NCBI RefSeq assembly: GCF_003269275.1
Contig: NZ_QLTS01000012.1
Location: forward strand, 1-56,282
Direction of reading: 5' to 3'
From: Phascolarctobacterium faecium DSM 14760
Lineage (GTDB): Bacteria > Bacillota > Negativicutes > Acidaminococcales > Acidaminococcaceae
Length of the DNA: 56,282 bases
The notes beneath the pieces are model-generated. The model was not told the origin of the DNA. It did no database searches and was given only the letters and a program-made list of their open reading frames with translations. Made by a program: the position numbers and the translations under genes. Below are positions 22,958-32,092 of the stretch, in pieces; positions within the stretch are counted from its first letter, which is position 1; each line of letters opens with the position of its first letter.

Positions 22958-24925
22958 TTATTTCACCTTGCTCCCGGAAGCGATATCGGGGGCATCAGCC
23001 AGCACCAGCTTACCTTCTCCGTCAGAGGCGGCCAGCAGCATCCCGCGGGATTCGATCCCACGCAGTTTTGCAGCTTTCAGGTTGGCGATCACGATAACAT
23101 TGCGGCCGATCAGCTCTTCGGCAGTATAATGCTGCGCGATCCCGGAAACGATGGTACGTTCTTCTTCGCCGATCCTGACCTCAAGCTTCATCAGCTTATC
23201 GGTTTTAGGTACGCGCTCTGCTGCGGTAATGGTAGCTACGCGCAGATCTATCTTCATAAAATCATCGATAGTTATTTCTTCTGTTGCCGCGGTTTTGCTT
23301 TCCGTTTTGGCCTCAGCTTTTACTTCGGCCTTAACTGCTTGTTTAGCGGCCGGAGCAGTCTTTTTGGTAGCGGCGATAACAGTTTCTCCGCTTTCAGTGA
23401 TCTCGATACGCGGATACAGCGGCTCACCCTTCTGCACTTTGGTGCCGTCAGGCAGCCCGCCCCAGGCGGTATCGGCCAGCAGGAACTGCTCGGGAGCAGT
23501 GAGGCCCAGCTGGGTATAGATCTTGGGACTGGTAGAAGGAATATAAGGACTTGTAAGGATAGCGACGATGCGCAATACCTCTGCCAGATTATACATAACT
23601 GTTTTCAGACGCGCTGCTTTGGCGGGATCTTTTGCCAGCAGCCAGGGGCCTGTTTCATCAATATATTTATTGGCACGGCTGATAAGCGCCCACAGAGCTT
23701 TGATCGCCGTGTTGATTTCCATATGGTCCATAGCGTCCTGATATTTCGCAACAGTTTCATTGACCAGGGCGATCAGCTCGTCATCAAGAGGATCACTGCA
23801 GGCGGTTTTGTGGATCACGCCGCCGTGATATTTTTCGATCATGCTGACCGTACGGTGCAGCAGGTTGCCAAGGTCATTGGCCAGATCAGCGTTGATGCGG
23901 GTGATCAGCGCGTCGCGCGAAAAATTGCCGTCACTGCCGAGGTTGATCTCGCGCAGCAGGAAATAACGGATAGCATCGGCGCCAAATTCGTCGATCAGCG
24001 CCAGAGGATCAATGACATTGCCCTTGGATTTGGACATTTTGTCGCCTTCAACTACCAGCCAGCCATGTCCGTAAACCTGTTTCGGCAGTTCTTCACCCAT
24101 AGCCATCAGCATGATCGGCCAGATGATAGTATGGAAACGCACAATTTCCTTGCCGACCAGATGCATGTTAGCAGGCCAGTATTTATTGAATTTTTCCGGA
24201 TCACTGCCGTAACCGATACCGGTAAAGTAGTTGAGCAGCGCGTCAAACCAGACATAGACAACGTGTTTGTTGTCAAAAGGCACAGGGATGCCCCAGTCGA
24301 AGGTGGTGCGGGTGATGCTCAGATCTTCCAGTCCCTGTTTGATGAAGTTGATCATCTCGTTGCGGCGTGCCACAGGCTGAATGAAGTCGGGATGAGTTTC
24401 GATATATTCCAGCAGACGGTCCTGATATTTGGAAAGCTTAAAGAAATAGCTTTCTTCTTCCATACGCTCTACCGGACGGCCGCAGTCGGGGCATTTGCCG
24501 TCGACCAGCTGACGCTCCAGCCAGTAGGATTCGCAGGGTACACAGTACCAGCCTTCATAATTCTTTTTATAAATATCGCCCTGTTCAAAGATTTTCTGCA
24601 AAATACTTTGCACAACCTTATGATGGCGTTCTTCGCTGGTACGAATAAAATCGTTATTGGTGATATTGAGGCGCTGCCATAAAAGTTTGAAATTTGCGAT
24701 GATCTCGTCAACATATTGTATCGGGGTAACACCCATCTCCGTAGCTTTACGCTGAATCTTCAGACCATGCTCGTCACTACCGGTCAGAAAAAAGACGTCT
24801 TCGCCCTTGGCACGATGATAACGGGCCACGGTATCGGCGATAGTCGTACAGTAAGCATGACCGATATGCAGTTTATCGCTGGGATAATAGATCGGGGTGG
24901 TGATATAAAACGTTGGTTTTGTCAT
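22958..24925 (-). CDS. metG: Methionyl-tRNA synthetase
   Basis: 655 residues. Class I signature HIGH at residues 20-23, a CPxC type zinc knuckle (CVPCESYW ... CPDCGRP near residues 127-148), KMSKSKGN near residue 295, an anticodon-binding helical domain, an Ala/Lys-rich linker around 525-545, and a C-terminal EMAP/Trbp tRNA-binding domain (IDDFMKIDLRVATI ... RGMLLAAS) that also drives dimerisation. Charges tRNA-Met in the cytoplasm. The ATG overlaps the rsmI stop (ATGA), so the two are translationally coupled. Confidence 0.97.
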   Translation of the reverse strand: MTKPTFYITTPIYYPSDKLHIGHAYCTTIADTVARYHRAKGEDVFFLTGSDEHGLKIQRKATEMGVTPIQYVDEIIANFKLLWQRLNITNNDFIRTSEERHHKVVQSILQKIFEQGDIYKKNYEGWYCVPCESYWLERQLVDGKCPDCGRPVERMEEESYFFKLSKYQDRLLEYIETHPDFIQPVARRNEMINFIKQGLEDLSITRTTFDWGIPVPFDNKHVVYVWFDALLNYFTGIGYGSDPEKFNKYWPANMHLVGKEIVRFHTIIWPIMLMAMGEELPKQVYGHGWLVVEGDKMSKSKGNVIDPLALIDEFGADAIRYFLLREINLGSDGNFSRDALITRINADLANDLGNLLHRTVSMIEKYHGGVIHKTACSDPLDDELIALVNETVAKYQDAMDHMEINTAIKALWALISRANKYIDETGPWLLAKDPAKAARLKTVMYNLAEVLRIVAILTSPYIPSTSPKIYTQLGLTAPEQFLLADTAWGGLPDGTKVQKGEPLYPRIEITESGETVIAATKKTAPAAKQAVKAEVKAEAKTESKTAATEEITIDDFMKIDLRVATITAAERVPKTDKLMKLEVRIGEEERTIVSGIAQHYTAEELIGRNVIVIANLKAAKLRGIESRGMLLAASDGEGKLVLADAPDIASGSKVK

Positions 24926-25767
24926 ATGTTGATCCCTTCTTCTTCTGAAATTAATTTATTATATAATTCCCGTTTGGGAATCTTATTTGCTTTAGCAACC
25001 TGCGCCAGCGCCGTTTTTTTATCGACGCCGCGAGCCAGCAGTTCCTGTACCTGCGCCAGCGGATCCTTTGCTTCCTGCGCAGGCTGCGGCTGTTCCAGGC
25101 CTCTGGCGATGACCAGGCAGAATTCACCGCGGGGCTTATTTTCATGCAGCCAGGTCAGGCACTGACTGACCGTGCCCCGGAAAAACTCCTCATGCAGCTT
25201 GGTCAGCTCACGCGCTGCTGCCAGCTGTCTGTCCCCCCAGACCTCCAGCACTTCCTGCAGCACCTGTTCGATCCTGTGCGGCGCTTCGTACAAAATAATC
25301 GTAGCCGGCAGATACTGCCATTCTTCCAGCTGCTGCCGCCTGTTTTTTTTGCTCTTGGGCAGAAATCCGCCGAAAAAAAACGGTGAGGCAGGCAGACCTG
25401 AAGCAATGAGCGCGCATAACGCGGCGTTGGCACCAGGTACAGGCACTACCTGCACGCCGGCATCGATTGCCAGTCTGGCCAGTTGTTCGCCCGGATCAGC
25501 GATACCGGGAAACCCGGCGTCACTGACTAAAGCGATATTTTTTCCGGACAGCAGTTCGTCCAGCAGATAAGCTCCCTGCCGTTCTTTGCTGTGCTCATCA
25601 TAGCGTACCAGCCGTCCCTTGATATTGAAACGGTTCAATAACTGCAGTGTATGACGGGTATCTTCGGCAGCGATAATATCCGCCTCGGCCAGCATTCTCT
25701 GCGCCCTGGGCGTCATATCTTCCAGATTGCCGATCGGCGTCGCGCACAAATATAAAATTCCTGCCAT
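24922..25767 (-). CDS. rsmI: 16S rRNA 2'-O-ribose C1402 methyltransferase
   Basis: 281 residues. GILYLCATPIGNLEDMTPRAQ and AEDTRHT are the RsmI/SAM-methylase (TP-methylase) signatures, followed by VSDAGFPGIADPG and VPGANAALCALIASGLP, the S-adenosylmethionine site. FGGFLPKSKKNRRQ is typical. Methylates the ribose of C1402 in the decoding centre of 16S rRNA. GAGGAGG precedes the ATG. Adjacent upstream gene trmN6 has its stop codon at 25767, overlapping the start by one base. Confidence 0.95.
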   Translation of the reverse strand: MAGILYLCATPIGNLEDMTPRAQRMLAEADIIAAEDTRHTLQLLNRFNIKGRLVRYDEHSKERQGAYLLDELLSGKNIALVSDAGFPGIADPGEQLARLAIDAGVQVVPVPGANAALCALIASGLPASPFFFGGFLPKSKKNRRQQLEEWQYLPATIILYEAPHRIEQVLQEVLEVWGDRQLAAARELTKLHEEFFRGTVSQCLTWLHENKPRGEFCLVIARGLEQPQPAQEAKDPLAQVQELLARGVDKKTALAQVAKANKIPKRELYNKLISEEEGINI

Positions 25768-26495
25768 TATTCTGCCTCCTCCGCCATACCGTAATACTCC
25801 AAAGTCTGTTTGCTGTGGCTGCCGTCCTCATTATACATAATAAGCGGCGGCAAAACCTCCAGTCCGTAACTGCCGCCTTTGACCATTTCCATGAGAAAGA
25901 TCCAGGCGGGCTTATCCGCAAAGGCATGTACCCATTGCAGTTTTTTCGGCTGCAGACCATATTTAAGCGCCAGTTCCATACATTCCGTAAACCGTTCGGG
26001 CAGCTGCACAATGGCAAAACGCCCTCGATATTTGACCAGATAGGCGGCGGCGCGGAAGAAATCCTCCAGCGTTGCCGTCAGTTCATGGCAAGCCGCAGTC
26101 GCTACCCGGCGAACCTTACCGCTGTTACGGTAGGGCGGATTAGCTGCGATCAGATCGAAACTTTCCGAACGATAAAGCGCTTTCAGCTCCCGCAGATCGG
26201 CCAGCTCGGCACTGACACATTCCTCCAGCCCGTTAGCCGCAATGCTGCGGCGCATCAGCTCTACTACATGAGGATTACAGTCAACGCCTACTACTTGAGC
26301 CGCACCGCGTGCTGCCAGCAGCAGGCTGATGGCCCCTGTACCGGCGCCAAGTTCCAAAACACGGGCCTGCCTGACCAAATGCGGGAAAGCTGCCAGAAAA
26401 ACAGCATCCGTCGTAAAACAAAATTCTTCCGAGTCCTGCCAGATCGCATAATTACAGCCGGGCAGGGAATCGCAGCGTTCTGTAGCTTTACTCAT
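25767..26495 (-). CDS. trmN6: tRNA1(Val) adenine-37 N6-methyltransferase-like (YabB)
   Basis: 242 residues from the ATG at 26495; an ATG ten codons earlier is also open and lies inside the ricT end, and neither has a strong ribosome site. IWQDSEEFCFTTDAVFLAAF is the TrmN6 N-terminal motif, VLELGAGTGAISLLLA the SAM-binding loop, and ANPPYRNSG the NPPY catalytic motif for adenine N6 methylation. In E. coli the substrate is A37 of tRNA1-Val. In Firmicutes this gene (yabB) sits between the ricT/yabA region and rsmI, as here. Confidence 0.85.
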   Translation of the reverse strand: MSKATERCDSLPGCNYAIWQDSEEFCFTTDAVFLAAFPHLVRQARVLELGAGTGAISLLLAARGAAQVVGVDCNPHVVELMRRSIAANGLEECVSAELADLRELKALYRSESFDLIAANPPYRNSGKVRRVATAACHELTATLEDFFRAAAYLVKYRGRFAIVQLPERFTECMELALKYGLQPKKLQWVHAFADKPAWIFLMEMVKGGSYGLEVLPPLIMYNEDGSHSKQTLEYYGMAEEAE

Positions 26496-26496
26496 T

Positions 26497-27345
26497 TCAG
26501 ATCGGATCGGCCTTGGAAGCATCAACGATCTCGTCCCATTCTACCTGGATAACGTTATCGGGCGTCAGCTGCACGGAAGCCGTACGCATAGCGCGGTTGA
26601 TGCCTGTTACTTTGCCTTCTCCCAGCGGCGTTACTACCAGCGAGCCCAATTTGGGGATCTCGACACGGTCGTTGCCGCAGTTACGTTTACAGCCGCCTTC
26701 TTTGCAGCAGTACATATGGTTTTCATATTTCAGGCAGCACATCAGACGACCGCAGATACCCGAAATCTTCGCCGGATTCAGCGACAGATTCTGATCTTTA
26801 GCCATTCTGATCGATACCGGTTCAAAGTCACCTAAAAAAGTAGAGCAGCACAACGGCCTGCCGCAGCTGCCGATCCCACCCAGCATTTTTGCTTCATCGC
26901 GCACGCCGATCTGGCGCAGCTCGATCCGGGTACGAAACACAGCGGCCAGGTCTTTGACCAGCTCGCGGAAATCTATACGCCCTTCGGCTGTGAAATAAAA
27001 TATGATTTTATTGACGTCAAAAGTAAATTCCACATCGATCAGACGCATCGGCAGATCGTGATTAGTGATCTTACGCAGGCAGATATTGAAAGCTTCTTTC
27101 TCGCGTACGATATTTTCTTCGACTTTCTGGGCATCTTCATCAGTAGCTTTGCGCAGCACCGGTTTCAAAGGCGAAACCACCTCACTGTCGCTGACCTCGC
27201 GCGGCCCTACTACTACTTCGCCGTATTCTACCCCGCGGGCAGTTTCGACAATGGCATGATCCCCCTGGGTTACGCTGCTGAGTGCGGGATCAAAATAATA
27301 TATTTTACCTGCTTTTTTGAATCTTATACCTACAACTGTTGGCAC
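26497..27345 (-). CDS. ricT: PSP1 / RicT (YaaT) stage 0 sporulation family protein
   Basis: 282 residues from a GTG with GGAGGAGA upstream. The PSP1 C-terminal domain includes RTRIELRQIGVRDEAKMLGG and the cysteine-rich GSCGRPLCCSTFL and ICGRLMCCLKYEN, whose cysteines help bind the Fe-S clusters of the B. subtilis RicA-RicF-RicT complex. That complex adjusts RNase Y processing and was first noticed through sporulation. RicA and RicF are not in this window. The C-terminus adds a further Cys cluster (CCKEGGCKRNCG). Stop overlaps nothing; the holB stop is one base upstream of the GTG. Confidence 0.93.
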   Translation of the reverse strand: MPTVVGIRFKKAGKIYYFDPALSSVTQGDHAIVETARGVEYGEVVVGPREVSDSEVVSPLKPVLRKATDEDAQKVEENIVREKEAFNICLRKITNHDLPMRLIDVEFTFDVNKIIFYFTAEGRIDFRELVKDLAAVFRTRIELRQIGVRDEAKMLGGIGSCGRPLCCSTFLGDFEPVSIRMAKDQNLSLNPAKISGICGRLMCCLKYENHMYCCKEGGCKRNCGNDRVEIPKLGSLVVTPLGEGKVTGINRAMRTASVQLTPDNVIQVEWDEIVDASKADPI

Positions 27346-28343
27346 TATCTCTCCTCCTTCCGAAGTATGTCTGTTTTAAGTACCACCGTTTCCAAAACCA
27401 GCTTGGCGCCGGCATTGCTTTCGATGGCCTGATATGCTTGCTGGGCGATGTCCGCCGCCTGCTTCAAATGCGAAGCGGGCCATGAGGCGGCCAAACGCCG
27501 TAATCTATCTGTGCAGTCACAGTTATAAATCTGTTCCTCCAGTCCGTTTTGCCAAAGCAAAACGTCCCGGGCTAAAAACAGCAGCATTTCCGTAAATAAT
27601 AAACCGCCATGTTTGTCATAGCTTTCGAGCCATGGCTGCGAAGCTACATACCGCATGGGCTGCGCCAGCGGCAGGGCTTCCAGAAATTCCAAAGCCTGAT
27701 CGCGGTAGCTGACGGCATCTGCAGCAGCCAAATTGACAGCAGCGCCAAGCGAACCGCCTGCCAGGCGGGCCAGCAGTTCCGGGCGTTCCAGCCCGAGCCT
27801 GTTCAAAGCCTCCTGTGTCAGTGCCAGGGGTATCTGGTCAAAGCGTAATTGAATGACCCGCGAAAGGATCGTCGGCAACAGGCGTTCCAACCGCGACGCA
27901 ACCAGAATAAACATCCAGTTTGGCGGCGGCTCTTCGAGCAGCTTTAAAAGGCTGTTCGCCGCTTCTACCGTCATCCTGTCAGCAGCGTCGATGACGCATA
28001 CCTTATGGCTTGAAAGCGCAGGCGCAAAGGCGGTCTGCCTGCTCATTTCCTTGATCTGTTCTATTTTCAGGTCTTTCCCGGGAGCTTCCTGCTCCACCAA
28101 AATAAAATCAGGATGGGCAAAGCTGTGCTCTGCCAGATTGATCAGACGGCAGGATTCGCACCTGCCGCAGGGATGTTCGTCCGGCTTCTGGCACAGGAAT
28201 GTTTTAGCAAAACGCAAGGCCAGCTGCTTTTTACCAATACCTTCCGGACCGTAAAAAAGCAGTGCATGCGGCCTGTTACCCGGCTGCAGCAGCCTGGCTA
28301 AAAATTCCTTATTCTGTTCATGTCCCAGAATATCGTCCCACAT
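27345..28343 (-). CDS. holB: DNA polymerase III delta-prime subunit
   Basis: 332 residues. P-loop GPEGIGKK at residues 32-39, zinc cysteines C51, C59, C62, C65 (CQKPDEHPCGRCESC), sensor-like LLKLLEEPPPNWMFILVASR and a C-terminal collar domain. It is the clamp-loader stator subunit, delta-prime, which lacks strong ATPase activity. Downstream of tmk by 17 bases and upstream of ricT with a one-base overlap, the canonical Firmicutes order. AAAGGA precedes the ATG. Confidence 0.95.
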   Translation of the reverse strand: MWDDILGHEQNKEFLARLLQPGNRPHALLFYGPEGIGKKQLALRFAKTFLCQKPDEHPCGRCESCRLINLAEHSFAHPDFILVEQEAPGKDLKIEQIKEMSRQTAFAPALSSHKVCVIDAADRMTVEAANSLLKLLEEPPPNWMFILVASRLERLLPTILSRVIQLRFDQIPLALTQEALNRLGLERPELLARLAGGSLGAAVNLAAADAVSYRDQALEFLEALPLAQPMRYVASQPWLESYDKHGGLLFTEMLLFLARDVLLWQNGLEEQIYNCDCTDRLRRLAASWPASHLKQAADIAQQAYQAIESNAGAKLVLETVVLKTDILRKEER

Positions 28344-28360
28344 AGGTATCCTTTCCTCGC

Positions 28361-28984
28361 TTACCCTTTAAGTAAAGCCTCCAACTCGCTGATCAGACAG
28401 CCGCGTACGCTTTCCTGTTCCTGCAAAGCATCAATGACCCTGATCCGCTGTGGATAGGCCTTACTGAGTTCGACAAATCCCTGCCTTACCTTGAGCTGAA
28501 AAGCAAGTCCCTCGTTTTCAAAACGGTCGGTCACACCGCGCTGCGACCTGCGGCCTGCAAGCAGCAGAGGATCTCCGTCCAGCAGCAGCGTCAAATCTGG
28601 TTCCAGCCCGCCCGTTGCAAAAGTGTTCAGCTGCAGCAGCTCCTGCAGCGGCAGACCGCGAACAAAGCCCTGGTAAACCAGTGTCGAATCGCTGAAACGG
28701 TCACAAAGCACGATTTTTCCGGACGCTAACGCCGGACGCACGACCTTATCTAAATGATCAGCACGTGCTGCCAGATACAGCAAAGTTTCTGTACGCGCGT
28801 CTATGGCCAGCTGCGGGTCAAGCACCAGCTGACGCAGGCGTTCAGCAGCTTCGCTGCCTCCCGGTTCACGGGTGCAGACAACTTCTCGTCCGTTCTGCCT
28901 CAGGTACTCTGCGATCAGCTCCAGCTGCGTGCTTTTGCCGCTGCCGTCGGGGCCTTCCAATGTGATAAAATACCCTTTGTTCAT
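28361..28984 (-). CDS. tmk: Thymidylate kinase
   Basis: 207 residues from the ATG at 28984, which overlaps the TGA of the upstream decarboxylase gene by one base. P-loop EGPDGSGKST at residues 10-19, DR-x motif CDRFSDSTLVYQG, and the lid region GRRSQRGVTDRFENEG. Phosphorylates dTMP to dTDP for DNA synthesis. The length is typical of the bacterial enzyme. Confidence 0.96.
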   Translation of the reverse strand: MNKGYFITLEGPDGSGKSTQLELIAEYLRQNGREVVCTREPGGSEAAERLRQLVLDPQLAIDARTETLLYLAARADHLDKVVRPALASGKIVLCDRFSDSTLVYQGFVRGLPLQELLQLNTFATGGLEPDLTLLLDGDPLLLAGRRSQRGVTDRFENEGLAFQLKVRQGFVELSKAYPQRIRVIDALQEQESVRGCLISELEALLKG

Positions 28985-30447
28985 CAAAACACCACTCGTA
29001 TTTCCCTCAAGCTGCCGTCAGCGGGTCCGCTGACCGGCAGGTTCAAGTTTTTCATATTTTCACAGTAAGCGATGATCGCTTCTGTAATCAGCTCCCCCGG
29101 CAAAAGTACCGGTATGCCGGGCGGATAAAAGCTTACCTGCTCGGCACAGATTTTTCCGGCCGCACCACGGCACAGAGGTATGCTGGTCTTCGCGCTGTCG
29201 AAGGCCTGCCGTAAAGACATCACCTGCTGCGGTGCAGGAAGCTGTGGGCTGACCGTCAAACGGCGCGGCGTTTTTTTGTTTTTTTCCAGTTCGGTAAAAA
29301 CCTGTTGTATCACAGCGAGTACGGCATCATAATCAGCGCCGCCGTCGCTATAGGTAACTAAAAATAACACGTTATCGGCATCTGTCAGTTCTACGGCAAC
29401 ACCTGCCTGCCGCAGTTTTTCCCCGGCTTCAATACCTGTATAACCCCAGGCGGCTACATTGACCGTCACCTTGGTACTGTCAAACCCGGCAATACCGTTA
29501 CTGCCGGCACAATCAGCCGTCAGCAGCTTCAGCCCCTTGAAGGTCTGTAAAAGCCGCCGCAATCTGTCTGCCGCAGCCACAGCCTGTGCCGCCATCTGCC
29601 TGCCGCCTGTCGCCAGCTGGAAACGCGTCGCGTCCAGAGACGCCATCAGCAGATAATTGGGGCTGGTTGTCGTCAGCAGGCTCATAACATCAGCAGCCCG
29701 CTTTAAATCAAGGCGCCGGCCCTGCACATGCAGCATCGAGCATTGCGTCATAGCACCCAAAATTTTATGCGTGCTTTGCGCGCAGGCATCCGCGCCGCAC
29801 TCCATAGACGAAGGCGGCAATAATTCGCTGAAACCAAGATGCGGGCCGTGCGCTTCATCTACCAATAGTGCAGCACCATATTTATGGGCTATTTGAGCAA
29901 TCGTTTTAATATCAGCAGCCTGACCGTAATAATTAGGGCTGGTCAGAAACACTGCTTTAATAGAAGGATCTTTTTGCAGAGCTTCTTCGATCTGCCCGGC
30001 AGTGACCTGCGTGTTGATACCAAAAACCGCATCAAACTGCGGTAATACGTATACCGGTTCCAGATCACCTAAAAGCAGCCCTCCGGCAACACTGCGGTGA
30101 GCATTGCGGGGAATAAGAACTTTACCGCCCGGTTTGACAGCAGTCATCAGCATTGCCTGAATGGCCTGCGTCGTACCGTTAACAGCAAAAAAACAGCGGT
30201 CGCTGCCGTAAAGCTGTGCGGCCAGGGTCTGCGCTGCAGCAATACAGCCTTCAGGACAATGGATGTCATCCAGCTCCGCCATCAGCGAAACGTCCATCTG
30301 CAATGCGCCTGCTCCCAGCTCGCCAGCCAGAAGCGGTTCCATTCCGCGGCCGCCTTTATGTCCCGGCGTGTGGAAAGGATAGACCTGTTCTTTTTTATAT
30401 TTGAGCATGGCCGCTACAAGCGGCATTTTTTTCTGATCTGCCTGCAA
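28984..30447 (-). CDS. Orn/Lys/Arg decarboxylase family protein, fold-type I PLP
   Basis: 487 residues from a TTG at 30447 with GGAGG seven bases upstream. PFHTPGHKGG near the N-terminus, DEAHGPH at 197-203 and the PLP Schiff-base Lys228 in AQSTHKILG are diagnostic of the Orn/Lys/Arg decarboxylase major domain. The C-terminal part has SFYPPGIPVLLPGE, the substrate pocket motif. At 487 residues it is the short form (like B. subtilis SpeA/YaaO) without the wing domain of the E. coli inducible enzymes. The product could be cadaverine, agmatine or putrescine. The position directly before tmk is conserved in Firmicutes (yaaO-tmk). Confidence 0.88.
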   Translation of the reverse strand: MQADQKKMPLVAAMLKYKKEQVYPFHTPGHKGGRGMEPLLAGELGAGALQMDVSLMAELDDIHCPEGCIAAAQTLAAQLYGSDRCFFAVNGTTQAIQAMLMTAVKPGGKVLIPRNAHRSVAGGLLLGDLEPVYVLPQFDAVFGINTQVTAGQIEEALQKDPSIKAVFLTSPNYYGQAADIKTIAQIAHKYGAALLVDEAHGPHLGFSELLPPSSMECGADACAQSTHKILGAMTQCSMLHVQGRRLDLKRAADVMSLLTTTSPNYLLMASLDATRFQLATGGRQMAAQAVAAADRLRRLLQTFKGLKLLTADCAGSNGIAGFDSTKVTVNVAAWGYTGIEAGEKLRQAGVAVELTDADNVLFLVTYSDGGADYDAVLAVIQQVFTELEKNKKTPRRLTVSPQLPAPQQVMSLRQAFDSAKTSIPLCRGAAGKICAEQVSFYPPGIPVLLPGELITEAIIAYCENMKNLNLPVSGPADGSLREIRVVF

Positions 30448-30575
30448 AAGAAAGCCTCCATGATAAATACAAACACTTATCCATGCTATCTTTACATTTT
30501 ATCACAAGCAGCAAGGCGTTACAAGCAATTGTAACGCTTCGTCAAACTACCGCTGCAACCGCCTGCTCACCGCAA

Positions 30576-30606
30576 TAAAAATACTCCGGCTGCAAACAGC
30601 CGGAGC
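30576..30606 (-). terminator. Terminator of fold III decarboxylase gene
   Basis: CTCCGGCTG-CAAA-CAGCCGGAG with five T after the stem on the minus strand, 17 bases beyond the stop at 30623. Confidence 0.9.
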
Positions 30607-30622
30607 AAAGATATTCTGTTGT

Positions 30623-31795
30623 TCAGCCAACCATAGCAGCCTGCGGCTGCGGCTCGATTTCGTCTTTTAAATCTTCCCAAACGATAAAATTGGCTTTACT
30701 GAAACCGTTGAAGGTCGTCGCCGAAGCCGAAGTATAAGCGCCGCAGGAAGGAACCAGCAGCAGATCGCCTACCTCCTGGCGTACAGTCAGTTTGCCGCGG
30801 AACATGATATCCAGCGAATCACAGCTGGGACCGGCAAAAGTGGCTTCCACTTCTTCTCCTTCTTTAAAGCTGATCAGCTTAAAGTCCCACTGGTCAAAAA
30901 TAACGCCGGAAAACGTTCCGTATAAACCATCATCAAGGAAATACCAGGGCTGACCGCCGCGTTCAGTAACGCCGATGACGCTGGTAATAAGGTTAACAGC
31001 CGTACCGCACATAAAACGTCCCGGTTCCGCCCAGATCTCTACATTGGGAAAATCTTCGTCCAGACGGGCGTTGATCTGTTTAAGCATTTCTTTTAAATTA
31101 AAACGCACCTTGGGTTCGGGGATCGGAAATCCGCCGCCAATATCTAAGATCCGCAGCTGCATCCCTGCAGCGGCAGCTTCTTCAAAAATCTCGCGGGCCA
31201 GATCAAGCGCATTCAGATATGGATCGGCGCTCATCGTCTGGCTGCCGACATGGAAACAAACGCCGGCGGCGTCAAGACCGGCAGCCTGTGCTGCCTGCAG
31301 TAGTTCTACTGCGCGTTCGCGGCCTACGCCGAATTTTTTATTCAAATCTACATGTGCGGAAGAATTGTCGATACGGATACGCAGAAGCACCGTAGCACCG
31401 GGGCAGCCCTGTGCCATTTTTACGATTTCACTTTCGCTGTCAAAAGTCATTTTATGTACACCGACGTCACAGCAGGCCTGCAGACCGCCGCCGGTTTTGA
31501 TAGGATTGGCGTAAATCAGACGCTCGCCGTCAATACCCATTGCTGCCAGAGTTCTGATCTCGCCGTCAGAAGCAACATCAAAGCAGGAACCCAGGTCACG
31601 CAGCAGTTCCAAGATCCGCTGATGCGGATTGGCCTTGATCGCATAGTAAAGCTGCACACGCGGCAAGTGCTTTTTCAAAAAGCGATAGTTCTTTTCTATT
31701 TGTTCTAAAGAAAGTACCAGCAGCGGCGTTCCAAAGCGCTCTGCCAGCCTTTCTGCAGCATTTTGACTAAGTTGAAAAAAGATGTCCTTCTTCAT
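30623..31795 (-). CDS. ldc: Lysine/ornithine decarboxylase, fold-type III PLP (Selenomonas type)
   Basis: 390 residues from the ATG at 31795 (AGGGGAG seven bases upstream; a GTG two codons earlier is possible). Alanine-racemase-fold barrel with PLP Lys54 in YYAIKANPH, HVGSQT, DIGGGFP, AEPGRFM, and the ODC-type active-site segment AGPSCDSLDIM near the C-terminus. The length of about 390 matches the lysine/ornithine decarboxylase of Selenomonas ruminantium. In Selenomonas and Veillonella cadaverine made by this enzyme is covalently linked to peptidoglycan and needed for envelope stability. That role is inferred here. Lysine versus ornithine preference cannot be read by eye. Confidence 0.8.
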   Translation of the reverse strand: MKKDIFFQLSQNAAERLAERFGTPLLVLSLEQIEKNYRFLKKHLPRVQLYYAIKANPHQRILELLRDLGSCFDVASDGEIRTLAAMGIDGERLIYANPIKTGGGLQACCDVGVHKMTFDSESEIVKMAQGCPGATVLLRIRIDNSSAHVDLNKKFGVGRERAVELLQAAQAAGLDAAGVCFHVGSQTMSADPYLNALDLAREIFEEAAAAGMQLRILDIGGGFPIPEPKVRFNLKEMLKQINARLDEDFPNVEIWAEPGRFMCGTAVNLITSVIGVTERGGQPWYFLDDGLYGTFSGVIFDQWDFKLISFKEGEEVEATFAGPSCDSLDIMFRGKLTVRQEVGDLLLVPSCGAYTSASATTFNGFSKANFIVWEDLKDEIEPQPQAAMVG

Positions 31796-31836
31796 ATCCA
31801 CTCTCCCCTTGCTTTAGCATTGATTTTACTCATATG

Positions 31837-31864
31837 ATTTTACCACAAATTACTGAAAGTACAA
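31837..31864 (-). promoter_or_regulatory. Promoter of fold III decarboxylase gene
   Basis: TTGTAC at 31864-31859 and TAAAAT at 31842-31837 on the minus strand with a 16-base spacer, 42 bases before the start codon. The remaining bases up to the serS terminator (about 31,870-32,050) are AT-rich with no further structure that I can see. Confidence 0.55.
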
Positions 31865-32052
31865 TAGGAAAATGAAAGAAATTGAAAAAAATTTGAGGAG
31901 TTTCAGGCAAAACAGTGATAATCACGCTTAACGTCTGTTTTTACTAAAATTTTACTGGTTTTTTAGGATTTTTAATATTTTTTTACTAAATAAGTCACTA
32001 CTAAATATAGTAATCTATGCTGATTTGACAACACAAAATACCTAAATATGGA

Positions 32053-32081
32053 AAACCCCCGCTTATTAAAAGCAGGGGTTT
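32053..32081 (-). terminator. Terminator of serS
   Basis: AAACCCCCGCTT-ATTAAA-AGCAGGGGTTT, followed on the minus strand by TTTTCC, 12 bases beyond the serS stop. Confidence 0.85.
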
Positions 32082-32092
32082 GCAAAAACTAC

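Noticed and set aside
23129-24682. 517-codon open frame on the plus strand opposite metG
   Set aside because: It is the exact antisense of a highly conserved synthetase, with no ribosome site and Cys/Phe/His-rich nonsense composition; a shadow of biased codon use.
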